From positions 1 through 7,018 of the forward strand of contig JAHEMU010000139.1 in NCBI GenBank assembly GCA_024643485.1: a stretch of DNA of 7,018 bases, in the 5' to 3' direction. Position numbers and translations under genes: made by a program. Source of the stretch: Cytophagales bacterium (lineage in GTDB: Bacteria; Bacteroidota; Bacteroidia; Cytophagales; Cyclobacteriaceae). The notes beneath the pieces were generated by a model. The model did not search any database, was not told the DNA's origin, and saw only the letters and a list, made by a program, of their open reading frames with translations. Within the stretch, counting starts at the first letter, position 1, and the number at the start of each line of letters is the position of its first letter. Positions 1 to 5,948 of this stretch are shown one piece after another.

Positions 1-153
1 AATAAAAAAATATAATTAATCTATCAGATTGCAAGTTGAAGATATTCCTTTTAATTTCACTCAATTCCCAAAATACGAATCTTTTATAAAGAAAATAGTG
101 AATAAATTTTTAGAAAATTATCAATTTAATTATATGTTATATAATTATTATGC

Positions 154-161
154 TACATTTG
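154..161 (+). promoter_or_regulatory. Candidate Bacteroidota -7 promoter element (TACATTTG) for the helicase gene
   Basis: TACATTTG matches the TAnnTTTG -7 consensus known for Bacteroidota sigma-A promoters. It ends only 4 bp before the helicase ATG at 166. If it is real, transcription would begin at or next to the start codon, giving a leaderless or almost leaderless mRNA. No TTG -33 element is seen at the expected distance upstream, and in such AT-rich DNA the octamer could occur by chance. Confidence 0.35.
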
Positions 162-165
162 TATA

Positions 166-2379
166 ATGGAAAATTTTCAGCAACTTCCGCATTTTAAGGC
201 TGCTTTTCAATTAATACAACAAACCGGACAATTGGTTTTTATTACTGGAAAAGCCGGAACTGGTAAAACAACTTTCTTGAGAAGGCTAGTTCAGTCCACC
301 CTAAAACAAACGGTAGTTGCCGCTCCAACTGGAATCGCAGCCATTAACGCCGGTGGTGTAACCCTTCACTCCCTTTTCCATCTTCCATTTGGTTGTTTTT
401 TCCCAGATCCGATATTCTCCATGGATATACGTTTAAATGAGCGTATAAATACTCCAGAAACGTTGATTAGTAAACTACAAATGAATACAACAAAGAGAGA
501 TTTGTTGAGATCCATAGAGTTGCTGATTATTGATGAGGTTTCCATGTTAAGGGCCGATACTCTTGATGCCATTGATCATATTTTAAAGCACGTTAGAAAC
601 AATAGAGCTCCATTTGGTGGTTTACAAGTGGTGTTTTTTGGTGATTTAATGCAGCTGCCTCCGGTTGTTAAAACGGATGAATGGACTGCGTTAAATACAC
701 TTTATAAAAGTCCATTCTTTTTTGAAGCAAAGGCGCTTTCTCAAAGTGCACCAGTTATTGTTGAATTCGATCATGTATTTCGTCAAAAAGACGATGATTT
801 TCTGCAGATATTAAACGAATTCCGTACGAACGAGGTAAGTGAAGATAGTCTTGAATTAATCAATTCGCATTTTTCTAATGATTATGAAGCTTTAATGGAT
901 GAGTCGTATATCTATATTACAACTCATAATAGAAAGGCAGATTATATCAATACTTCACGCTTAAACAATTTACCAGATCAATCTTTCTATTATAAAGCTG
1001 GAATTAAGGGTGTTTTCCCTGAAAACTCCTACCCTAATACTTCCGATATTCAGTTGAAAAAAGGAGCTCAGGTAATGTTTATCAAAAATGACACCTCGGA
1101 TCAACGCAGATATTATAATGGAAAAATTGGCAAAATAAGTGCGCTAGATCAATCGATGATTGAAGTGTCGTTCCCCGACGAAGATGAACCTGTTATTGTA
1201 AATAAGTATCTATGGGAAAATAAAAGGTATCAACTGAATAAAACCACCAATGAAATTGAAGAAGATTTACAAGGTACTTTTGAACAATACCCCATTCGTC
1301 TTGCATGGGCAATAACTGTTCATAAAAGTCAGGGATTAACATTTGAAAGAGCCATTCTCGATTTAACGGATTCCTTTGCTCCGGGACAAATCTATGTGGC
1401 ATTATCGCGGCTAACTGCACTTGATGGATTAGTATTGGCTTCTAAAATTCCTCATAAAGCCTATTTTAGTAGCCCTTCAGTTGTGGAATTTTCAGCTAAC
1501 GTAATTGAACATTCAGACATCAATCAAATATTAGATTTTGAGACACCTATCTATATAAAAAAGCGGTTGTTTGAGACCTTTGATATCAGTGGTTTATTGA
1601 AATTTAATCAGTTTTCTTTAAAACGTGTAGTGCGTTCAGGTGAAGAAGAGTTTATTAAGCCATTGCTCAATTGGCACGACAACCTGACATCCAAGCTCAA
1701 TAATCTTTCTTCAATACTAAATAATTGTCATTCCAAATTATTTAAAATATCTACTGATTCCGCTGATTCCATTCAACAACAACAATTAATCTTTGAAGAA
1801 ATGGAACTTGTTCTACATCAAACAGTCAAGCAATGTATACATGACTTAGAAGAACTTAACTTTGCTGTGCGTCCCTTTTTTAAAAAGAGGGAAAACGCGA
1901 AAGTCTTCAATCAATTTAATGGGTTATTACAGGCAGAACTAAAAAAGTCAAGCACCTTAAAACAATTTTTCAATTTCTTATCCTTTGGTGAAATCCCGAA
2001 TCAGAGGGAATTCATTCAGAAAGAAATTTCCAATCAATCTTCGTCCAATCATTTCGAAAGCACAAGTAAACAAGACACGAAGGAAATCAGTTTATCCTTT
2101 TTTGAACAAGGATTAAGTATTAAAGAAATTGCAGTTGAGCGTGAATTGTCAGAAGGAACTATCACAAGTCATCTAATTCATTGGGTTTTAAAAGGGAAAA
2201 TCCCTTCCAATCATTTTTTAGAGAAAGAGAAAGAAGATATCATTATAAATCTTGCAAAAGAACAAAAAGAAATAAAGCTAAAGGAATTAAAGGAAACTTT
2301 AGGGGACGAATTCAGTTACGATGAAATCAAATTTGCTTTAGCTCATGCTAATTTTAAAGGGTTAATTACTTCTTCTTAA
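166..2379 (+). CDS. PIF1/RecD-like SF1 DNA helicase with C-terminal helix-turn-helix domain
   Basis: A 737-residue ATP-dependent helicase, probably a 5'-3' SF1B enzyme of the PIF1 type acting on DNA in the cytoplasm. Visible motifs in order: Walker A GKAGTGKT (28-35); motif Ia-like AAPTGIAA followed by GGVTLHSLF; Walker B IIDEVSML with D123-E124; motif III GDLMQLPP (159-166); motif V-like TVHKSQG around H386; and motif VI YVALSR (410-415) with the arginine finger R415. From about 640 onward, SLSFFEQGLSIKEIAVE followed by SEGTITSHL resembles the HTH_40-type domain also found at the C-terminus of RecQ proteins. The central part, about 470-630, is charged and helical and I recognise no domain there. 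This arrangement and length are usual for Bacteroidota homologues, often annotated simply as helix-turn-helix proteins. The ATG at 166 lies about 27 codons before Walker A, as expected; no SD is present. The 3' end overlaps the convergent gene by 14 bp. Physiological role is unknown. Confidence 0.92.
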   Translation: MENFQQLPHFKAAFQLIQQTGQLVFITGKAGTGKTTFLRRLVQSTLKQTVVAAPTGIAAINAGGVTLHSLFHLPFGCFFPDPIFSMDIRLNERINTPETLISKLQMNTTKRDLLRSIELLIIDEVSMLRADTLDAIDHILKHVRNNRAPFGGLQVVFFGDLMQLPPVVKTDEWTALNTLYKSPFFFEAKALSQSAPVIVEFDHVFRQKDDDFLQILNEFRTNEVSEDSLELINSHFSNDYEALMDESYIYITTHNRKADYINTSRLNNLPDQSFYYKAGIKGVFPENSYPNTSDIQLKKGAQVMFIKNDTSDQRRYYNGKIGKISALDQSMIEVSFPDEDEPVIVNKYLWENKRYQLNKTTNEIEEDLQGTFEQYPIRLAWAITVHKSQGLTFERAILDLTDSFAPGQIYVALSRLTALDGLVLASKIPHKAYFSSPSVVEFSANVIEHSDINQILDFETPIYIKKRLFETFDISGLLKFNQFSLKRVVRSGEEEFIKPLLNWHDNLTSKLNNLSSILNNCHSKLFKISTDSADSIQQQQLIFEEMELVLHQTVKQCIHDLEELNFAVRPFFKKRENAKVFNQFNGLLQAELKKSSTLKQFFNFLSFGEIPNQREFIQKEISNQSSSNHFESTSKQDTKEISLSFFEQGLSIKEIAVERELSEGTITSHLIHWVLKGKIPSNHFLEKEKEDIIINLAKEQKEIKLKELKETLGDEFSYDEIKFALAHANFKGLITSS

Positions 2380-2860
2380 TCTTATTAAATATTAACCAGT
2401 ACAACAGTAAGAGGTAATTTATTGACATGGTGACGCTCATAAATATCCCCGAAATAATGATTAAAAATTTGAACCATGAAATCCCTATCCACAGAAGATA
2501 CATTCCCCCAAATGTGATCAATACACTAAAAAAAGGCTCAATAATTAAAAAAGATTTTAAATATTTATTAATGGGTAACCCATAAATTAACACTCCGACA
2601 GCGAAGAAAATAAGCGAAAATGATAGTATGTGACCATGGATTGTTGTTAATAATTCTCCCAATGGTTTTTTGAATTTCAAAGTGGTCGCTTCCTCATCCA
2701 AATCATTTCCAATCATGTTTTCCTCTATTTCTTTGGGGGAAAATTGACTTTGATGTTTGACAAACATAACACCACTGAAGAATCCTATGGATAATACAGT
2801 TGAAAATACCATTAAAAATACCCTGAAAGACTTGGGAGCCTCTGTCAAATTATAATACAT
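2366..2860 (-). CDS. Four-helix membrane protein with HxH motif, third gene of the porin/FMN-binding operon
   Basis: An uncharacterised inner-membrane protein of 164 residues from the ATG at 2860. It has four hydrophobic segments at about 14-34, 78-97, 104-125 and 130-157. An acidic extracytoplasmic or cytoplasmic loop (about 35-70, including IEENMIGNDLDEEA) follows the first, and the tail is lysine-rich (NKIKKK). Only three histidines occur: H36 just after helix 1, and H75 and H77 in TTIHGHILSF at the entry to helix 2. Paired histidines at a membrane edge could bind haem or a metal, but nothing proves it. A TTG at 2869 overlaps the upstream stop (TTGA) and would add three residues; I prefer the ATG five bases after that stop, because TTG starts are uncommon here. 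Position directly behind the flavinylated protein suggests a redox partner or membrane anchor. I do not recognise a named family with certainty. The stop lies inside the 3' end of the helicase gene on the other strand. Confidence 0.75.
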   Translation of the reverse strand: MYYNLTEAPKSFRVFLMVFSTVLSIGFFSGVMFVKHQSQFSPKEIEENMIGNDLDEEATTLKFKKPLGELLTTIHGHILSFSLIFFAVGVLIYGLPINKYLKSFLIIEPFFSVLITFGGMYLLWIGISWFKFLIIISGIFMSVTMSINYLLLLYWLIFNKIKKK

Positions 2861-2865
2861 GTTTT

Positions 2866-3357
2866 TCAATTAATATTAAATTTCCTTGTCATGTGCGAAG
2901 TAGCTTGTTTAAAGGAAACTGTTGCTGAGTTACAACTGATCGTAGCGCCACTTATACCCACTATGTCACTACTTAACTTCATTTCAGATTGATTATTTAA
3001 ACCTACAAATTGACGTAACCATCTTTTACTGCTTATTTCTCCTCCATATTCTTCGCGATAAACTAAGATTTGGCTTTCCATGATTTCCATGTTTTCGTTA
3101 TATATGATCATGTAATCAAACTGCATAAATTTACTTGGCGCTTGTCCTACCACCATAAATCCGACTATTTTATGGTTTAAACTTAACTTCTCAATATGGT
3201 ATTTATTATCTTGAATAAGCTCCCTAGTAATTTCTGAACCGTTCCATATTTCTTCTATGGAATGATTAATCTTTTTAATTGCACTTTTTGATAATTGGAA
3301 ATCCGATTGAAATCCAAAACTTGTGAATAATATCAAGGTTAACATCAATGTTTTCAT
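2866..3357 (-). CDS. Exported FMN-binding domain protein with covalent flavinylation motif
   Basis: A 163-residue protein counted from the ATG at 3357. It begins with a signal peptide (MKTLMLTLILFTSFGF, cleavage probably near residue 18) and has no later membrane segment, so it should work in the periplasm. Near the C-terminus is DIVGISGATIS (131-141), which fits the Dxx(s/t)gAtx(T/S) motif that ApbE flavin transferases modify with FMN in NqrC, RnfG and related FMN_bind (PF04205) proteins. The acceptor here would be S141, and C142 follows directly. The middle, with GFMVVGQAPSK and the strand-rich FDYMIIYNENMEIMESQILVYREEYGGEI, is typical of the FMN_bind fold. The expected role is one-electron transfer outside the cytoplasm. 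A TTG at 3375 would extend the protein by six residues into the porin gene but would spoil the signal peptide. The ATG lies 1 bp after the porin stop (TGA-T-ATG), so translation is probably coupled. No apbE gene is in the window. Confidence 0.85.
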   Translation of the reverse strand: MKTLMLTLILFTSFGFQSDFQLSKSAIKKINHSIEEIWNGSEITRELIQDNKYHIEKLSLNHKIVGFMVVGQAPSKFMQFDYMIIYNENMEIMESQILVYREEYGGEISSKRWLRQFVGLNNQSEMKLSSDIVGISGATISCNSATVSFKQATSHMTRKFNIN

Positions 3358-3358
3358 A

Positions 3359-4570
3359 TCAAAACCAAATTCCAATTCCTAAATTCAATTGCTGATAATT
3401 AACTCCTGCTTGGTTAGACTTAAATTGAAAGTCTCCTTTAAGAACAGCCCCTGGAGCCATGGTGAATGAAAGCCCTGAGGTAATCGTACTTCTGTTGTTA
3501 TTAATGTCTTTAACAGTATTTTCATCTACCGAATTCTGAGTGTCAAAATTTTCATACCGAATGAACGCTACTAATTTCTTATCCGTTTGAACTTCAAACA
3601 TTGAAATCAAATCGTAGCCACCTTCCACGTAATACCCAGTCATTTTATTGCCAAGATCACTACCTGTAAAGCCATTATATTGTACTGTATTCCCTAAATA
3701 GGTCAAAATATACTGACCTCTAGCACTAAATGGGCCCTTTTTATATCGAAAATCCATACCAGACATTGCGACATTTACCACACTTGAATCAGCGGTGGAA
3801 ACTGCAAAATTGTCGTTAATATCTAAATTATCATATAAAGATGATTGAGTTTTTCCAACATAGGATGCCGCCCCAATTTTCAACCCAGGGACGCCATAAT
3901 AATCGAATTTGAAACTAAAATTAGGGCTACTCACGAAAGATTCAGCTCCCTTTTGTCTGCCTTTTCTCAATCCATCTTTCCCATTTAATAACCCTTGACC
4001 GTTATAACTAGCAAACCCATTGAAAATATACGCTTGATATTTTAGAGATAAAGAGGAAAAATTACCAGTGATTCCAATCCCCATTTCCCTCCAGGTAGTT
4101 GGTACAATCTTACCATCTACTTCTGGTCGTTCTACCCCATTAAAAGTAGTAGGTTCATGAAATTCATTAATAATCCCCATTGGAACTAGCATTAATCCAC
4201 CCCGAACATTGACCAATGTATTAAAATTGTAATTTATAAATGCTTGTTCAACATACAGTTCCTTTACATGTTCGTATTCAATTTCTGAGGAAAATTGTAA
4301 CTTATCATTAAACCTATATCCAATCAAAGTTACCATTCGATGCACATCCAAAAGACCATTAGATCTGGTATCCTTTTTTATTGGTTGATTGTAATCTATC
4401 TCCGCATAAGCCCCAATGGTTAAATTCTCAGACTTTTTACTCAACTGTAATGCTGTGGTAGAATATAAAGGATCAAAGGAAGCACTGTCCACAGTAATAA
4501 CCTGTGCGCTGGAAAAAATGACAACTCCTAACATAAATATGGTAGTTAATATACCCGCTTTCATAAACAT
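3359..4570 (-). CDS. Outer-membrane beta-barrel porin, OprO/OprP-like
   Basis: A 403-residue outer-membrane barrel protein, first gene of a three-gene minus-strand operon. The signal peptide (about 1-22) ends in FSSA before QV, a typical signal peptidase I site. The rest is alternating polar/hydrophobic strands rich in Gly, Tyr and Phe. Strands such as IGAYAEIDYN (52-61) and MVTLIGYRF are followed by a well-marked block PMGIINEFHEPTTFNGVERP (130-149) and IVPTTWREMGIGITG (155-169), which I associate with Bacteroidota phosphate-selective-porin-like proteins. FIRYENFD (336-343) resembles the penultimate-strand motif of OprO/OprP. The chain ends in GIGIWF, with the terminal aromatic used by the BAM machinery. 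Substrate cannot be read from the sequence, and 'phosphate-selective' should not be taken literally. The start is ATG 4570; a second ATG two codons later (4564, MKAGIL) is equally good. Being linked to a flavinylated protein suggests passage of a redox-active or metal-containing substrate, which is inference. Confidence 0.85.
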   Translation of the reverse strand: MFMKAGILTTIFMLGVVIFSSAQVITVDSASFDPLYSTTALQLSKKSENLTIGAYAEIDYNQPIKKDTRSNGLLDVHRMVTLIGYRFNDKLQFSSEIEYEHVKELYVEQAFINYNFNTLVNVRGGLMLVPMGIINEFHEPTTFNGVERPEVDGKIVPTTWREMGIGITGNFSSLSLKYQAYIFNGFASYNGQGLLNGKDGLRKGRQKGAESFVSSPNFSFKFDYYGVPGLKIGAASYVGKTQSSLYDNLDINDNFAVSTADSSVVNVAMSGMDFRYKKGPFSARGQYILTYLGNTVQYNGFTGSDLGNKMTGYYVEGGYDLISMFEVQTDKKLVAFIRYENFDTQNSVDENTVKDINNNRSTITSGLSFTMAPGAVLKGDFQFKSNQAGVNYQQLNLGIGIWF

Positions 4571-4725
4571 ATTTTATTTAGAATGATTTTAAATAACGCC
4601 GCAAGGTATTTCTTATTTAGAATTAATCCAAATAAAATTTACATGAGATTTGACATGAATTACCCCAACAATTGTCATATTAATCTTCGTTAAATCGTAT
4701 ATTTGACAAAATCTTAATCATTTTT
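4571..4725. promoter_or_regulatory. Divergent intergenic region between porin operon and ferritin
   Basis: This AT-rich gap of 155 bp must hold the promoters of both divergent units. ATTTGACA occurs twice on the plus strand, at 4648-4655 and 4701-4708, 53 bp apart; the second copy overlaps the ferritin -7 element. ACAATTGT (4668-4675) is a short perfect palindrome, and TGACA (4651-4655) with TGTCA (4674-4678) forms a spaced inverted repeat. For the minus-strand operon the best -7 candidate is TTTATTTG (4636 to 4629), one mismatch from consensus and without a TTG at a suitable distance. No classical Fur box is evident. The repeats could be operator sites, but they are short. Confidence 0.5.
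4672..4705 (+). promoter_or_regulatory. Candidate ferritin promoter (TTG, 23-bp spacer, TATATTTG)
   Basis: TATATTTG at 4698-4705 is a perfect match to the Bacteroidota -7 consensus TAnnTTTG. TTG at 4672-4674 lies 23 bp upstream, at the long end of the spacing known for -33 elements in flavobacteria. Transcription would start near 4710, leaving a short leader of about 15 bases before the ferritin ATG at 4726. Confidence 0.6.
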
Positions 4726-5292
4726 ATGAAAAATCAAATCGTTACCCCATCCCGTTCACTCACTGAGGAAACGGAACATTTATTAAATAAGCAAATAGAT
4801 CTAGAGGGTTCTTCTTCCGCATATTATCTTAGTATGGCTTCATGGTGTGAAATGAAGGGTTATAGCAACAGTGCAGACTTTTTATATCGGCATTCAGAAG
4901 AAGAACGCATGCACATGCTTAAATTATTCCATTATATTAATGATGCGGGTGGTCATGCGCTTCAGCCGGAAGTGACTAATATCCGACATCAATTCTCTAG
5001 CCTTAGAGAAGTATTTCAATTGATTTTAGAGCACGAAATTCACGTTACTCGCTCAATAAATGATATTGTGGATCATTGTTTCACCATCAAAGATTTTGCA
5101 ACCTTTCACTTTTTACAATGGTATGTTACCGAGCAAAGAGAGGAAGAAACACTAGCAAGACGAGCAGTTGAACTATTTGATATCATAGGAGAAGAAGGAA
5201 TGGGATTGTGGACTATTGATCAGGAGATAGGTAAAATCGAAAATTTCGTAAATGCCAAAAATGCCGATCAAGGAAATGCATCAGCATTATAA
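4726..5292 (+). CDS. ftnA: Ferritin (H-type/FtnA-like, with intact ferroxidase centre)
   Basis: A 188-residue non-haem ferritin that oxidises Fe(II) and stores it as ferric mineral inside a 24-subunit cytoplasmic shell. By hand alignment with E. coli FtnA all main diiron ligands are present: E27 (E17 in FtnA), E60 (E50), H63 (H53, in HSEEERMHM), E104 (E94), Q137 (Q127) and E140 (E130, in TEQREEETL). Y34 corresponds to FtnA Y24. FHFLQWYVTEQ (127-137) is a hallmark of this family. Compared with FtnA, there are about ten extra residues at the N-terminus and a similar C-terminal tail after the fifth helix. No haem-binding Met pattern of bacterioferritin is apparent. The start ATG has no SD; a good -7 promoter element sits 20 bp upstream. 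The gene is followed by a DUF4159 gene with a TAATG overlap, an uncommon operon partner. The porin operon is divergent. Confidence 0.95.
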   Translation: MKNQIVTPSRSLTEETEHLLNKQIDLEGSSSAYYLSMASWCEMKGYSNSADFLYRHSEEERMHMLKLFHYINDAGGHALQPEVTNIRHQFSSLREVFQLILEHEIHVTRSINDIVDHCFTIKDFATFHFLQWYVTEQREEETLARRAVELFDIIGEEGMGLWTIDQEIGKIENFVNAKNADQGNASAL

Positions 5293-5948
5293 TGAAAAGG
5301 GCTTCTTTTATATTGATATTAATGTTTTTGGGTCTTCAAGTCTCTGCACAATATCAATTAAAAATAGCTAAACTTAAATACGGGGGTGGCGGTGATTGGT
5401 ATGCCAATAAAACCGCCCTTCCCAATCTTATCAATTTCGCAAATCAGCAACTTAACACTCAAATTAATCCAAAAGAAGAAGTTGTAGAAGTTGGGAGTTC
5501 AGATTTGTTCTTGTATCCCTACGTATACTTAACTGGTCACGGAAATGTAGTTTTTACAGATAAAGAATCTGAGAATTTGCGAAATTATCTAATTGGTGGG
5601 GGTTTTTTACACATCGACGACAACTATGGATTGGATAATTTCATCCGGTTGGAAATGAAAAAAGTATTTCCGTCTTTGGAATTTGTAGAACTTCCATTTA
5701 ATCACCCAATTTATCACCAAAAATTCAATTTCAATTCCGGTTTGCCAAAAATCCACGAGCACGACGGCAAGCCTGCTCAAGGCTTTGGGTTGATTTATGA
5801 AGGCCGCTTGGTCTGTTATTATTCGTATGAATCTGACCTCGGAAATGGATGGGAGGATCAACAAATTTACAATGACCCCTATCCTATCCGCCTAGAAGCT
5901 TTAAGAATGGGGGCCAATATTATATCCTTCTGCTTTTCTAATTATTAA
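5292..5948 (+). CDS. Exported DUF4159 domain protein
   Basis: A 218-residue protein with a clear signal peptide (KR followed by a hydrophobic stretch, ending VSAQ at 17-20), so it is exported, probably to the periplasm. Nearly the whole mature part matches the DUF4159 family (PF13709) as I know it: IAKLKYGGGGDWYAN (25-39), DLFLYPYVYLTGHGN (71-85), GGGFLHIDDNYG (102-113), LPFNHPIYH (134-142) and the late DLGNGWED (182-189). The fold is thought to resemble glutamine-amidotransferase/ThuA-like domains, but no catalytic triad is established and no activity is known. Conserved Gly-His-Gly, Asp-Asp and His-Pro positions mark a probable ligand pocket. The ATG overlaps the ferritin stop (TAATG), so it is translated from the ferritin mRNA. 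The stop shares TTAA with the stop of the convergent kdsA. Any link to iron storage is suggested only by this coupling. Confidence 0.85.
   Translation: MKRASFILILMFLGLQVSAQYQLKIAKLKYGGGGDWYANKTALPNLINFANQQLNTQINPKEEVVEVGSSDLFLYPYVYLTGHGNVVFTDKESENLRNYLIGGGFLHIDDNYGLDNFIRLEMKKVFPSLEFVELPFNHPIYHQKFNFNSGLPKIHEHDGKPAQGFGLIYEGRLVCYYSYESDLGNGWEDQQIYNDPYPIRLEALRMGANIISFCFSNY

Noticed and set aside
366..572. Minus-strand open frame of 68 codons inside the helicase gene
   Set aside because: It lies antisense to the helicase Walker B region and its translation resembles no protein; it is a shadow of the real gene.
1193..1420. Minus-strand open frame of 75 codons inside the helicase gene
   Set aside because: Antisense to conserved helicase motifs V and VI; no signal peptide, domain or start context of its own.
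1873..1893. Near-palindrome TCCC(T)n(A)nGAGGGA in the helicase gene as a terminator
   Set aside because: It lies in mid-gene, encodes a normal basic segment (FFKKRE), has an imperfect stem and no T-run after it on either strand.
2858..2869. TTG start at 2869 for the four-helix membrane protein
   Set aside because: It adds only three residues, and TTG starts are uncommon in this phylum. The ATG at 2860 is preferred, although the TTGA overlap with the upstream stop keeps it possible.
3355..3375. TTG start at 3375 for the FMN-binding protein
   Set aside because: It overlaps the porin gene and puts six residues including Glu and Asp before the signal peptide. The ATG at 3357, 1 bp after the porin stop, gives a normal signal peptide.
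4629..4636. TTTATTTG as a firm minus-strand -7 element for the porin operon
   Set aside because: It has one mismatch at a conserved base and no TTG at a suitable distance; the nearest TTG is about 29 bp away. It is therefore mentioned only within the intergenic entry.
5607..5864. Minus-strand open frame of 85 codons inside the DUF4159 gene
   Set aside because: Antisense to conserved DUF4159 positions; composition is that of a shadow frame.
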